A stretch of 64,000 nucleotides of DNA from Candidatus Onthovicinus excrementipullorum (GCA_018712345.1 DVHG01000017.1:1-64000); one strand, 5' to 3'; counted from the stretch's first letter, positions 25,886 through 36,832 are shown. Notes: generated by a model not told the origin, from the letters alone. Made by a program: numbers and translations.

Positions 25886-26215
25886 ATGAAAACTGACAGG
25901 ACAAGACAGCGCGCTGTCGCCGGCGGCATTCTATTTGCGCTGGCGGCCGTGATTCTGGCGGCCACCATGATCTTCTATTTCGCCAACCGCACCCCCGCCT
26001 CAGCAAATGTCCAGGGTGAGGACGACTATCTGTACACCATCATGGATTATGAAGGACATGTCTCCGTAATCCGGTACGGGGAGAAGGAGCCGTACGAAAT
26101 TTTTGATACCTATACCAATTCCCTGCCGGAGATCGATCAGCAGCAGCTGAGGGAAGGGGTGCGCATCTATTCGGACGCCCAGCTGCAAAAGGCGATTGAG
26201 GACTACACCAGCTGA
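25886..26215 (+). CDS. Small membrane-anchored protein, BofC C-terminal domain-like
   Basis: A 109-residue protein with one N-terminal membrane segment (about 10-34) and an extracytoplasmic domain of about 65 residues. The pattern YTIMDYEGHVSVIRYGE, then a SLPEIDQQQLREGV segment and a final EDYTS, resembles the C-terminal domain of BofC, which inhibits the SpoIVB protease in Bacillus sporulation. Many Clostridia have such short proteins of unknown role. A GCGGGGGCGG stretch precedes the ATG. It is a single gene divergent from the PBP and overlaps the 3' end of mtnA by 13 nt. Confidence 0.6.
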   Translation: MKTDRTRQRAVAGGILFALAAVILAATMIFYFANRTPASANVQGEDDYLYTIMDYEGHVSVIRYGEKEPYEIFDTYTNSLPEIDQQQLREGVRIYSDAQLQKAIEDYTS

Positions 26216-27249
26216 GGAATACGTGAATAGTCCCGCCAAACGCCCTTTTCCGTCACGATTGCTGTAATCAGCTCATGCGGCGTTACGTCAAAAGCCGGAT
26301 TATAGACATGGATGCCGTCGGGCGCCATGGGCTGGCTGTACCACAGGTACGTTACCTCTGACGGGGCCCGTTCCTCTATGACGATTTTTTCCCCACGCGG
26401 GCAGGAGAGATCAATCGTCGAGGTCGGGGCGCATACATAAAACGGGACGCCAAAGTGTTTTGCAAGGATCGCGACACCGAGCGTCCCGATCTTATTGGCA
26501 GCGTCACCATTGGCCGCCACTCTGTCACATCCGACGAATACGGCATCAATCTTCCCTTGAGCCATCAGGCTTGCCGCCATGTTGTCGCACAGCAGAGTGG
26601 TATCAATCCCGGCGTCCGAAAGCTCATAGGCGGTCAGACGCGCTCCCTGTAACAGCGGACGTGTTTCATCTGCATACACCTTCAGGCGTTTCCCCTGCTC
26701 CGCCGCCCGGTAGATAGGGGCCAACGCCGTTCCGTAGCGCACAGCGGCAAGGCGGCCTGCATTGCAGTGTGTGAGGAGTCCCGCACCGTCCCGGATCAAC
26801 GCTGCGCCGTTTTCACCAATCCGAGCGCACGTGTCAATATCCTCATCCCGAATCCTGCACGCCTCATCATGCAGAGCGGAGAGCGCCTGAGCAATCCCGC
26901 TATCGGCGGAATGGTCGAGTACGCGGAGCATGCGCTCCACCGCCCAGGAGAGATTGACCGCAGTCGGGCGCGCATGCGCAATCCTGTCCCCAATTTCATG
27001 AATACGCATGCACCATTGAACTGCATCGCGTTCGGGGACACGGTAGGCACATACATACAGCCCGATAGCAGCCGCCACGCCGATGGCGGGCGCACCGCGG
27101 ACCCTCAGCTTTTGAATGGCCTCAATGATTTCCTCTTCCCGGTCAAGCGCGAGATGTTTTTCCTCGTTCGGGAGAAGCGTCTGGTCAATGATAACAAGCT
27201 GCCGCCGCTCCTCGTCCAGCGCGACAGTGTCATGGAAAATTTTCTCCAA
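26203..27249 (-). CDS. mtnA: S-methyl-5-thioribose-1-phosphate isomerase MtnA
   Basis: A 348-residue MtnA, converting methylthioribose-1-phosphate to methylthioribulose-1-phosphate. The N-terminal VRGAPAIGVAAAIG (about 50-63), catalytic Cys in LTHCNAGRLA and Asp in GCDRVAANGDAANKIGT are all present; they separate it from eIF2B and ribose-1,5-bisphosphate isomerase. The start is TTG with a G-rich site upstream. It is the last gene of a three-gene MTA salvage operon, 15 nt after the phosphorylase. Confidence 0.93.
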   Translation of the reverse strand: MEKIFHDTVALDEERRQLVIIDQTLLPNEEKHLALDREEEIIEAIQKLRVRGAPAIGVAAAIGLYVCAYRVPERDAVQWCMRIHEIGDRIAHARPTAVNLSWAVERMLRVLDHSADSGIAQALSALHDEACRIRDEDIDTCARIGENGAALIRDGAGLLTHCNAGRLAAVRYGTALAPIYRAAEQGKRLKVYADETRPLLQGARLTAYELSDAGIDTTLLCDNMAASLMAQGKIDAVFVGCDRVAANGDAANKIGTLGVAILAKHFGVPFYVCAPTSTIDLSCPRGEKIVIEERAPSEVTYLWYSQPMAPDGIHVYNPAFDVTPHELITAIVTEKGVWRDYSRIPQLV

Positions 27250-27264
27250 GGGAATCCCCCCCTA

Positions 27265-28071
27265 TTATATATCAACAAGGATCTTTTCGATTAACTGGCC
27301 CAGTTTTTCGGCGCTGGCCGCACCGGTCTCGCCGACCTCCTCCGACGTAATCGGGCGGTCCAGCACCCCGGCCGCCATATTGGTGATCAGGGAGAGTACG
27401 AGTGTACGATAACCGCAGTGGGCCGCCTGAATCACCTCCGGCACGGTGGACATTCCGACAGCGTCGGCACCCCAGGTCCGAAAGGCCCGGATCTCGGCGG
27501 GTGTCTCAAAGGAAGGGCCGGAGGCGGCCAGATACACCCCGTGCCGGAGCTCGATCCCGAGCTGCTGAGCCGCATTGTCTGCCGTGGCAATAAGTACGGG
27601 ATCATAGGCGCGTGTCATATCGGGAAAGCGTACTCCCTCCTCTGCCCGATTCGGCCCGATCAGCGGATTAAAGCCCATCAAGTTGATGTGATCTTCCACG
27701 GCCATGATATCGCCGGGACGCCAGTTGACATTGATGCCGCCGGAGGCGTTGGTCATCACCAGATACTGCGCGCCGAGCCGCCTCAGAACACGAATCGGGA
27801 ACACAATTTCCGCCATCGAGTACCCCTCATAATAGTGCAGACGCCCCTGCATGCAGACGACCTTTTTGCCGCCGAGCATCCCAAAAATCAATTTCCCGCT
27901 GTGGCCGGGTGCGGTGGATGGGCAAAATCCCGGGATATCTCGATAGTTGACGGCTGCCTGTGCGCGGATCCGCTCTGCGATCGTGCCGCATCCGGAGCCC
28001 AGAACCAGGCAGAAATCCGGCTGAAATCCCGCTATACGCTCTGATAAAAATTCACAAGCCTGTTCAATCAT
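27265..28071 (-). CDS. punA: Purine-nucleoside phosphorylase (trimeric type)
   Basis: A 268-residue trimeric PNP/MTAP-family phosphorylase. Phosphate-binding LGSGCGT (about 26-32), GRLHYYEGY (about 82-90) and MTNASGG are conserved. The base pocket near residues 190-240 (GPSFETPAEIRAFR, with an Asn at SLITNMAAG) favours 6-oxopurine nucleosides. In this operon its substrate is plausibly methylthioinosine made by the upstream deaminase, giving methylthioribose-1-phosphate for MtnA. The ATG at 28071 has GGGAG 9 nt upstream; the ATG three codons earlier touches the site. Confidence 0.88.
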   Translation of the reverse strand: MIEQACEFLSERIAGFQPDFCLVLGSGCGTIAERIRAQAAVNYRDIPGFCPSTAPGHSGKLIFGMLGGKKVVCMQGRLHYYEGYSMAEIVFPIRVLRRLGAQYLVMTNASGGINVNWRPGDIMAVEDHINLMGFNPLIGPNRAEEGVRFPDMTRAYDPVLIATADNAAQQLGIELRHGVYLAASGPSFETPAEIRAFRTWGADAVGMSTVPEVIQAAHCGYRTLVLSLITNMAAGVLDRPITSEEVGETGAASAEKLGQLIEKILVDI

Positions 28072-28086
28072 CGCCGTCATCTCCCA

Positions 28087-29376
28087 TTAGAGCTGCGCCA
28101 GAATGGCGTCAGTACTTTTTTGTGCCTCAAACTGTGCTTTTTCAATATCGATCGTTTTATATTCTCCGTTTTCATACAAAACTTGTCCATCCGACATGGT
28201 CAGAACAACATCGCTCCCCTGAGCAGAATAGACAAGATTGTTGACCATGTCGTGTACCGGGTGCATATAGGGGACATCCGTATTCAGGACAGCCAAATCA
28301 GCCCGGTAGTCCTCTGCCACCCGGCCGCAGTCGGAGCGCCCCTGTGCACGGGCGCCGCCGACCGTCGCGGCAAAAAGTGCCTGCATCGGCGTGACAGCGG
28401 TGGGATCGCCGGAGGAGGCCTTGTAGAGTGTGGCGTAGAGCTTGATCTCCTCAAAGAGATTCAAGTTGTTATTGCTTGCGACGGAATCCGTCCCCAGGGC
28501 AACATTGAGGCCTGCCTTCAGCATATAGGGGATATTGGTAAAGCCGCCCGCGAGTTTGATATTGCTAACCGGGCAGCAGACCGCCGTGGCGCGGTGCGCT
28601 TTGAGGATCTCAATATCCTTCTCCTCGGCCCAGGTGCAGTGTGCCGCCGTGACGCGGCTGTCCAAAATCCCGGTGCGCTCAAAGTATTCCGTAGGCGTCT
28701 CACCGTGATGACGCTGCTTGCATTCCTCGTGCTCCTTGCGGGTCTCAGAGAGATGAATCTGAATACCGAGCTTCTCTTTTTGGGCACACTCGGCTACCTG
28801 GGTTACGAGTTTTTCATTGGAAGTATATTCGCCGTGTACGCAGAAATCCACCTTGAACCGCCCGCCAAATGCGTTGTGATAGTCGTGAATCAGGGCCATA
28901 GTATTCGCATAGGCGGGGAGTTCGTAAAATCCACGCCCCTCGAAGTCCGTCACGCCGATGCTCATATTGCACTTGACCCCTGACTCCTCCACAGCGCGTG
29001 CCGTGGCATCGGCAAAAAAGTACATATCACTGACGGAAACCGTTCCGAATCGGATCATCTCCGCAAAGGCGAGCATGGAGCCGTGATAGACGTGCTCCGC
29101 ATTCAGATGTGCCTCAAACGGGAAGATCCGCTTGTTCAGCCAGTCGTCGAGCACCATGTTCTCGCCGTATCCGCGCATGAGGGTCATCGCCGTATGACTG
29201 TGCGCGTTGACGGAAGCGGGCATCAGCAGCTTTCCGCGGCCCGAATAGACCCGGCCAAAATCCCCCTCCGGCCGCTCGGGGCCTACATAAGTGATATACT
29301 CCCCCACTACAGCCACATACCTGTCCGGCAGATAGCCAAATATGGGATCAAAGACACCGATTTTTTCAAAGAGCAT
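28087..29376 (-). CDS. mtaD: MTA/SAH deaminase family amidohydrolase
   Basis: A 429-residue amidohydrolase of the 5-methylthioadenosine/S-adenosylhomocysteine deaminase family. The metal motif HSHTAMTLMRG near residue 66, a His in DFCVHGEYT, the substrate Glu/His segment HLSETRKEHEEC, AAHCTW and the Asp in LGTDSVASNNNLN are present. Family members deaminate MTA, SAH or adenosine; the operon with PNP and MtnA points to MTA (inference). The ATG at 29376 is used because GGAAAGGACGGGG precedes it and the family starts there. Confidence 0.88.
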   Translation of the reverse strand: MLFEKIGVFDPIFGYLPDRYVAVVGEYITYVGPERPEGDFGRVYSGRGKLLMPASVNAHSHTAMTLMRGYGENMVLDDWLNKRIFPFEAHLNAEHVYHGSMLAFAEMIRFGTVSVSDMYFFADATARAVEESGVKCNMSIGVTDFEGRGFYELPAYANTMALIHDYHNAFGGRFKVDFCVHGEYTSNEKLVTQVAECAQKEKLGIQIHLSETRKEHEECKQRHHGETPTEYFERTGILDSRVTAAHCTWAEEKDIEILKAHRATAVCCPVSNIKLAGGFTNIPYMLKAGLNVALGTDSVASNNNLNLFEEIKLYATLYKASSGDPTAVTPMQALFAATVGGARAQGRSDCGRVAEDYRADLAVLNTDVPYMHPVHDMVNNLVYSAQGSDVVLTMSDGQVLYENGEYKTIDIEKAQFEAQKSTDAILAQL

Positions 29377-29415
29377 GGGATTCCCCGTCCTTTCCTGCAC
29401 AAAGCTGATATCACT

Positions 29416-29444
29416 ATTATAGCGAAATCTGCTGTTTTTCACAA
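29416..29444 (-). promoter_or_regulatory. Promoter of the MTA salvage operon
   Basis: Minus-strand TTGTGA (plus 29439-29444) and TATAAT (29416-29421) with a 17-bp spacer, about 40 nt before the deaminase ATG. Confidence 0.7.
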
Positions 29445-29463
29445 TCAAAAAATTTCCCCTTCC

Positions 29464-29494
29464 GTCAAGTGACAAGTTCCGCCGTGCATATAAA
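29464..29494 (+). promoter_or_regulatory. Candidate sigma-E-type promoter of sigK
   Basis: GTCA at 29464-29467 and CATATAAA at 29487-29494 are 19 nt apart, roughly like the mother-cell sigma-E pattern (TCATATT and CATACAAT). SigK genes are transcribed by sigma-E in Bacillus. A similar arrangement lies before yunB. Confidence 0.4.
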
Positions 29495-29528
29495 TGATCC
29501 AAACGCGGAAAGAAAGGGGAACGCACCT

Positions 29529-30230
29529 ATGATCTCAGACTTTTTCCGAACACTGTTTTCCCGCCTGATTTGTTTTGCCCTACATATCACCAATACAGGA
29601 TCATTCCCGCCCGCGCTCGCTCCGGAGGAGGAGCACGAACTGCTGGAAAAATTCCACGCCGGGGACAGATCGGCGCGTGACGCACTAATTGAGCACAATC
29701 TGCGCCTGGTTGCGCACATCATCAAGAAATACTATGCATCCTATTCCGATCAGGAGGATCTGATTTCCATCGGGACAATTGGCCTTATCAAAGCGATCAA
29801 CACCTTCAAGCCGGAAAAAAACATCAAGCTGGCTACCTATGCCTCACGCTGCATTGAAAATGAGGTGCTCATGCACTTCCGCGCTGCCCGCAAAAGCGCG
29901 CAGGACCTCCACATGGGGGACAGCATTGACACAGACAGCGACGGCAATCCCCTGACACTGATGGACGTGCTGAGCACGGAAGACACCATCGCGGACGATC
30001 TGGATACCAAGCTCAAGTCCGAGCAGGTCAATATCTTTGTCGGCAGGCTGAAGGATCAGCGGGAACGCGAAATCATCCGTATGCGGTACGGTCTGGGCAG
30101 GACAGAACCACTCACCCAGCGGGAGACGGCGGCAAAACTGAACATCTCCCGCAGCTATGTCAGCAGGATTGAAAAGCGCGCACTGGAAAAGCTGCGGGAT
30201 GCGTTTGACCGCAGTACAAAGAAAAAATAG
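29529..30230 (+). CDS. sigK: Sporulation sigma factor SigK (with pro-sequence)
   Basis: A 233-residue late mother-cell sigma factor. The hydrophobic N-terminus (MISDFFRTLFSRLICFALHI) matches the inhibitory pro-sequence removed by SpoIVFB. Region 2 (HNLRLVAHIIKKYY; DLISIGTIGLIKAINTF) and region 4 (RYGLG...TQRETAAKLNISRSYVSRIEKRA) are intact. The reading frame is continuous, so there is no skin element inserted here. The ATG at 29529 has AAAGGGG upstream; an earlier start in the open frame has none. It converges with trxB. Confidence 0.95.
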   Translation: MISDFFRTLFSRLICFALHITNTGSFPPALAPEEEHELLEKFHAGDRSARDALIEHNLRLVAHIIKKYYASYSDQEDLISIGTIGLIKAINTFKPEKNIKLATYASRCIENEVLMHFRAARKSAQDLHMGDSIDTDSDGNPLTLMDVLSTEDTIADDLDTKLKSEQVNIFVGRLKDQREREIIRMRYGLGRTEPLTQRETAAKLNISRSYVSRIEKRALEKLRDAFDRSTKKK

Positions 30231-30235
30231 AGGAA

Positions 30236-30270
30236 GGCCGGGGCGCTCCGGTACAGGAGCACCCCCGGCC
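30236..30270. terminator. Terminator between sigK and trxB
   Basis: A very GC-rich stem (30236-30249 with 30256-30270, one mismatch) between convergent genes. On the minus strand it is followed after 7 nt by a T6 run, so it mainly serves trxB; there is no clear U tract for sigK. Confidence 0.7.
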
Positions 30271-30276
30271 GAAGGT

Positions 30277-31185
30277 TCAGGACATGGCGTGAACATACTC
30301 CGCCGCCAAGGTCGCGGCAACGGCCCCGTCCGCAGTGGCGGTGACGATCTGCTTGATCGGCTTTGTGCGGCAGTCCCCCGCAACAAAAACGCCCGGCAGA
30401 GGTGTTTTACAGTCCTCCCCAGCGGCAAAATAGCCGTCACGGTCCAGCGGAAGCTGCTCCGCATAGATCCCATTGTCCGGAACGGCGCCGATGGCCACAA
30501 ATACGGCGTCGGTCTCCACTGTACCTCCGGTTCCTCCGGCGGTGCTGTAATCCACGGACCGGACATGCCCCTCTCCGTGGATTGCGGTGACGGTAGCGTT
30601 GAGGATGTAGGAGACATTCTCCTTTTTCCCCAGAGCGTCAGAGAGATACCGTTCCGCACGAAATGCATCCCTCCGGTGGATCAGCCAGACCTTTTTGCAG
30701 ATGGCGCTCAGATAGAGCGCGTCGCCCACGGCCGTATTGCCCCCGCCGACGACCACTGCAGTCTTGTCCCGGTAAAAGGCTCCGTCGCATGTCGCGCAGT
30801 AGGAGACTCCCCTGCCGGAAAACTCCTCCTCGCCGGGGCAGCCAATCTTTCGCCGGGTGACACCGTTAGCGATAATAACGGCTTTGGCCTCAAACTCCTT
30901 TTTGCGGGCAAAGACCTTTTTGACAGGGCCGTCGAGTTCCACACGCTGAATATCCGTGGAGACAAACTCTGCCCCGGCCTCCTGTGCCTGCCGGTGAAAG
31001 AGTGCGGCAAGCTCGGCGCCGTTTGCATTTGGCACGCCAGGATAGTTTTCCACCTCATTGGTCAGGGCCACCTGCCCGCCATAGGAAAACTTATCCAGCA
31101 CCAGAACGCTAAGCCCAGCCCGGCAGGCATAGATGGCGGCAGTCATTCCTGCGGGGCCGCCGCCGATAATGATCAGATCACGCAT
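30277..31185 (-). CDS. trxB: Thioredoxin-disulfide reductase TrxB
   Basis: A 302-residue low-molecular-weight thioredoxin reductase. FAD binding is at GGGPAGMTAAIYA (8-20), the redox pair is CATCDG, NADPH binds at GGGNTAVGDAL, and the final FAD motif is VFVAGDCR...QIVTATADGAVAA. It keeps thioredoxin reduced. It is upstream-adjacent (17 nt) to the polysaccharide deacetylase gene on the same strand and ends in a strong hairpin. Confidence 0.96.
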   Translation of the reverse strand: MRDLIIIGGGPAGMTAAIYACRAGLSVLVLDKFSYGGQVALTNEVENYPGVPNANGAELAALFHRQAQEAGAEFVSTDIQRVELDGPVKKVFARKKEFEAKAVIIANGVTRRKIGCPGEEEFSGRGVSYCATCDGAFYRDKTAVVVGGGNTAVGDALYLSAICKKVWLIHRRDAFRAERYLSDALGKKENVSYILNATVTAIHGEGHVRSVDYSTAGGTGGTVETDAVFVAIGAVPDNGIYAEQLPLDRDGYFAAGEDCKTPLPGVFVAGDCRTKPIKQIVTATADGAVAATLAAEYVHAMS

Positions 31186-31202
31186 TGTAATTATCCTCCG
31201 TT

Positions 31203-32087
31203 TTAAACCAAAATGTTTTTAAAAAATTGTTCACTTGTCTTTCCACTCGGGCGGTTAAACCTGCCGATTGAACAGAGCCAGTCAGCGGACTGAGAGGTAA
31301 TATGATTGACCTGCTCCGCACAGGTAAGTACAACCTGAAACCCCATCTGCTCCAGAACTTCTTTGGACTGTGAACACCGGGCCCCAAACGGATAGGCAAA
31401 GGTCTTGGGTACGGTCCCGGTGTATTGCTGCACAAGCTCCTGAACCCGTGTGAGATCCTGCGTAAGCATGGCTTTATACGCCGTTTCATCCTCTCCGGGT
31501 TTGATTTTGCATCCACGCCGGCCGGTATCCAGCTTGTGCAGGTCATAGGTGTGATTGCCGATCTCCACGTGCGGATTCGCGGCAAGCTGGGCAATTGCCT
31601 CCCACGACAGGTGAGAGTACTTTATATTGTGATCGACCGTATCCGTATATGTCTGAGCGACAGAACCAATCACGGAGACCACGGCATACATGTTGAGTTC
31701 CTCCAAAATGGGCAGTGCATAGGGGATAAAGCTCTCATATCCGTCGTCAAAAGTGATGAGGATCGGCTTTTCCGGAAGTTCTGCCCGGCCGTGTGCGTAG
31801 TCGATCAGCTGCTGTGTTGTAACGGATGTATAGCCGCGGCTGCAAATATAGCGCATATCCGCCTCAAACTGCCGGGCGGTCAGGACGTACTCCCCTGCCT
31901 GAGCGGCCGTATCCGTAAGCTGGTGATACATGATAACCGGCAGCTCACGCCCTTGCGCGGCCGCAGCGGGCCGAGCGGATGTCTCCGAAGCCAGGCCCGC
32001 CGTCCGGATCAGAACTCCCAGCACAAACAGGACAGATAGACACGCCGCAGCAGCAATCAAGTACTTTCTTTTCAATCGAATGACCAT
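31203..32087 (-). CDS. Polysaccharide deacetylase (CE4) with N-terminal anchor
   Basis: A 294-residue secreted or membrane-anchored NodB-domain protein. One hydrophobic segment (about 8-28) is followed by the catalytic motif TFDDGY (Asp-Asp) and the zinc site EIGNHTYDLH. Later motifs FAYPFGARC are also typical. It probably deacetylates peptidoglycan or another surface glycan; such proteins are common in sporulation, but this one shows no clear subgroup. GGAGAGG precedes the ATG with a long spacing. It lies between ligA and trxB. Confidence 0.88.
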   Translation of the reverse strand: MVIRLKRKYLIAAAACLSVLFVLGVLIRTAGLASETSARPAAAAQGRELPVIMYHQLTDTAAQAGEYVLTARQFEADMRYICSRGYTSVTTQQLIDYAHGRAELPEKPILITFDDGYESFIPYALPILEELNMYAVVSVIGSVAQTYTDTVDHNIKYSHLSWEAIAQLAANPHVEIGNHTYDLHKLDTGRRGCKIKPGEDETAYKAMLTQDLTRVQELVQQYTGTVPKTFAYPFGARCSQSKEVLEQMGFQVVLTCAEQVNHITSQSADWLCSIGRFNRPSGKTSEQFFKNILV

Positions 32088-32172
32088 CGCACAGCATCCT
32101 CTCCTGTGAAATTACACTATCAGGATATGTGCATTGCTTAAAAAACAGACGCGCACCACGGCAAATTTACCG

Positions 32173-34227
<2,055 letters not shown>

Positions 34228-34276
34228 TTAATATAGAAATGTTTTTCTTTTAACTACGTCATTAGGTGTTATTTTT

Positions 34277-34305
34277 ATTATACCAAAAACCTCCCTCACT
34301 TCCAA
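34277..34305 (-). promoter_or_regulatory. Promoter of ligA
   Basis: Minus-strand TTGGAA (plus 34300-34305) and TATAAT (34277-34282), 17-bp spacer, TG-extended. The leader would be about 115 nt and AT-rich, with no evident fold. Confidence 0.7.
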
Positions 34306-34323
34306 TAATGCAGGCATAAAATT

Positions 34324-34977
34324 TTATGACAACGTACTCCCGATGCCCGCATAGACCCCTGGCACCGTTCCGACGATCACCGTCTGGGATAAAACAAAGT
34401 CCGTACTGATCTGCTCGGACTGATGGTACCCGGGCAGCGCAATATAGACCTCCGCACTGATGTTCAGTAGAACGCGGTGCAGCGTTTGATTAATCCCGCC
34501 GGACGTAAAATCCTCCGTGATATTCGCCGTTGAATGACCGGTCATTGTGAGCGTGACGTGAATTTCGGCGCCCTTCCCGTAGAGCATAGCGATCCCGCTC
34601 AATGAGCCGGAGGGAATTACGATCTCCTGCTCCCCCATGGACTGCAGGCGTTCAGTCACGGCCAGATTGATCTGCGATTTTACCTGATTCATGCGCACGG
34701 AATCAGACTCCACGGAGATGACGCGCCCGTCCCCGTCGCGTGAAATCGTTAAAAAGTCCCCCTCCCCTATTTCCGCCATCATCGCGGCCACCTCGTCGTC
34801 AATCGCACTCACGGCCAACACCTTCGCCTGATTGACGGCAAGTGTCCGGACCATCGGCCGCACCTTTGCATCGATGAGGAGGAAAATGGTCGCGACGATC
34901 ATGAGTACGGCCGGAACCATAAGCAGTAATTTTTTAGGATTTCTTCTTTTCACTCGCATCCGGCGCACTTTTTTCAT
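34324..34977 (-). CDS. yunB: Sporulation protein YunB
   Basis: A 217-residue protein with a very basic N-terminus, one membrane segment (about 17-38) and a long outside domain that matches the YunB family (LAVNQAKVLAVSAIDDEV; INLAVTERLQ; SGLSGIAMLYGKG-like region; HRVLLNISAEVYIALPG). In Bacillus subtilis yunB belongs to the sigma-E regulon; its molecular role is poorly known. GAGGTGAAA precedes the ATG at 34977. It is divergent from the GH36 gene. Confidence 0.88.
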   Translation of the reverse strand: MKKVRRMRVKRRNPKKLLLMVPAVLMIVATIFLLIDAKVRPMVRTLAVNQAKVLAVSAIDDEVAAMMAEIGEGDFLTISRDGDGRVISVESDSVRMNQVKSQINLAVTERLQSMGEQEIVIPSGSLSGIAMLYGKGAEIHVTLTMTGHSTANITEDFTSGGINQTLHRVLLNISAEVYIALPGYHQSEQISTDFVLSQTVIVGTVPGVYAGIGSTLS

Positions 34978-35005
34978 TATTTTCACCTCAATTATCCGAT
35001 TTTCC

Positions 35006-35035
35006 AATATATGCCGCACAAGGCGGATGTGTGAC
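35006..35035 (-). promoter_or_regulatory. Candidate sigma-E-type promoter of yunB
   Basis: On the minus strand GTCAC (plus 35031-35035) and CATATATT (plus 35006-35013) have sigma-E-like spacing, about 25 nt before the ribosome site. It agrees with the known sigma-E control of yunB in Bacillus. Confidence 0.4.
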
Positions 35036-35066
35036 CGTAAAAACGGACGTTTCCCGTCCATTCTCC

Positions 35067-35095
35067 TTGAAAATATGGCGGCAAATTTGTATAAT
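35067..35095 (+). promoter_or_regulatory. Promoter of the GH36 gene
   Basis: TTGAAA (35067-35072) and TATAAT (35090-35095), spacer 17 bp, 31 nt before the ATG at 35127. Confidence 0.75.
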
Positions 35096-35126
35096 AGAGG
35101 AAAACTTATTTTTTGAGGAGAAGACG

Positions 35127-36788
35127 ATGGAGCAAAAATATGAAATACGGGCGGTCTATCTCTATAATGGGAGTGAATACCGCTGTACCGGAAATGCCTG
35201 CGAGCATTTTTCTTTGGAAGTAGAGGCAGACCAAAACCACATCAAAGTCGCCGTTGTCCCAAAGGCAGAAATTGAATTCCGGGAATTTAAGGTAATTTTC
35301 CCCTATGACTATTCCGGCGATTGCCGCATCCTCCCCAATGGCTACCAGTCGTGGACGGATACGCGCGAATACCGGAAGACGGACCGCATGTCCCACATTT
35401 ACCCGACCGGGAAAAAAAATGTCTATACCACCAGCCTGAAAAATGTGGGCGACTACACGTTTGTGGAATACCCCAGAAGCCACGGCATATTCCATGGCTT
35501 TTCCTACGGATATGTCCGCCGCGAAAGTAGCTATGAACTGATCGGATCCATCAATGAAAGCACCGGATATACGATTTTGTACTTTAACTGCCCTGATGAG
35601 ACGCTGACACTGCGTAAGGATCTGGAGGGTGTGACTATCCGGGACCGCTATGAGGCCCTGGATGTCATATTCTGCCGTGGCAGCGAGCAGGAGGCGTTTG
35701 ACGCCTACTTTGCGGCAATGGGAATCGCAAAACCGCGTATGCACCGCCAGACCGGCTACACGACATGGTACAACTACTACCCGAATATCAACGAAAAGAT
35801 CGTTGCCGACGATATGGAGGCGCTTGCACAGCTGGAGGAACAGGTTGATATCTTCCAGATTGACGACGGCTATCAGACTGCGGTGGGGGACTGGCTGAGT
35901 ATTGAAAAGAAAAAGTTTCCCAACGGAATGAAGGCTGTGGCGGACACGATCCACGCCAAGGGCCTGAAGGCGGGCATCTGGCTGGCGCCGACATCCGCGC
36001 AGAAGGATTCCACATTTGTGCAGGAGCACCCGGACTGGCTGATTCACTATCCGGACGGCAGTCTGGTGGAGTGCGGTCTGAACTGGGGAGGCTTCTATTC
36101 CCTTGATACTGACAGCACGGCTGTCCGGGAGCATATCCGACATTTCTTTGATGTAATCCTCAATGAGTGGGGCTTTGATATGGTAAAGCTCGACTTTCTC
36201 TATTCCGTCAGCATCATCCCGCGCAATAACAAATCCCGCGGCCAGCTGATGTGCGAGTGTATGGATTTCCTGCGCGAGTGCGTGGGTGAGAAGCTGATCC
36301 TCGGCTGCGGTGTCCCACTGGCGCCCGCCTTCGGCAAGGTTGACTTCTGCCGGACCGGTGCGGATATGGGCCTGAACTGGGGCCGCTCGCTGTATCTGTA
36401 CTCCACTCATCGTGAGGATGTCTCCACCGAGCGGAATATTTACAACACTATTTTCCGCCGCGGTCTGGATGGGCGTGCTTTTGTCAATGACCCAGACGTC
36501 ATCCTGCTGCGGGATTACAATATCCACATGGATGCGTCCCGCCGCGCCCTGATCGCCAAAATCAACACGCTGTTTGGCAATCTGATCTTTATTTCAGATA
36601 ATATCGGGCGGTACAATGCCGACCAGATGCGCCTGTTCCAGGACGCACTCCGTGAACACGATCAGTCCGTAGAATCCGCGGAATTTATTGATAAAAAACA
36701 TGTCCGGGTACGCTATCGGCGTGATGGAATCCGGTATGAGCTGACATTTAATGTACGCACCGGAAAGTGGCATGAAGAACAAATATGA
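35127..36788 (+). CDS. GH36-type alpha-galactosidase
   Basis: A 553-residue glycoside hydrolase of the GH36 (melibiase) clan. After an N-terminal beta-rich domain comes the barrel: TTWYNYYPNINEK, FQIDDGYQ, GLKAGIWLAPTSAQ, a nucleophile Asp in MVKLDFLY and a probable acid/base Asp in CRTGADMGLNWG. There is no signal peptide, so it should act in the cytoplasm on imported alpha-galactosides. No sugar transporter is adjacent. GAGGAG precedes the ATG at 35127. Raffinose-synthase-like activity or other alpha-glycosides cannot be excluded. Confidence 0.82.
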   Translation: MEQKYEIRAVYLYNGSEYRCTGNACEHFSLEVEADQNHIKVAVVPKAEIEFREFKVIFPYDYSGDCRILPNGYQSWTDTREYRKTDRMSHIYPTGKKNVYTTSLKNVGDYTFVEYPRSHGIFHGFSYGYVRRESSYELIGSINESTGYTILYFNCPDETLTLRKDLEGVTIRDRYEALDVIFCRGSEQEAFDAYFAAMGIAKPRMHRQTGYTTWYNYYPNINEKIVADDMEALAQLEEQVDIFQIDDGYQTAVGDWLSIEKKKFPNGMKAVADTIHAKGLKAGIWLAPTSAQKDSTFVQEHPDWLIHYPDGSLVECGLNWGGFYSLDTDSTAVREHIRHFFDVILNEWGFDMVKLDFLYSVSIIPRNNKSRGQLMCECMDFLRECVGEKLILGCGVPLAPAFGKVDFCRTGADMGLNWGRSLYLYSTHREDVSTERNIYNTIFRRGLDGRAFVNDPDVILLRDYNIHMDASRRALIAKINTLFGNLIFISDNIGRYNADQMRLFQDALREHDQSVESAEFIDKKHVRVRYRRDGIRYELTFNVRTGKWHEEQI

Positions 36789-36802
36789 TCGTCAATTGGA
36801 AA

Positions 36803-36832
36803 AGGCGCCGGCCTCATATGAGGCCGGCGCCT
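36803..36832. terminator. Loop-free 30-nt palindrome, bidirectional terminator
   Basis: A perfect palindrome with 15-bp arms 36803-36817 and 36818-36832 lies between the convergent GH36 and cysteine-rich genes. On the minus strand it is followed by TTTTCC. A second plus-strand hairpin with a T5 tail lies at about 36840-36872. Confidence 0.75.

Noticed and set aside
29529..30230. A skin-like element in sigK
   Set aside because: The sigK frame is continuous with all regions in order; no recombinase is nearby.
35106..36527. A 473-codon open frame on the minus strand opposite the GH36 gene
   Set aside because: It mirrors the codon positions of the well-supported GH36 gene, has no ribosome site and no recognisable family.
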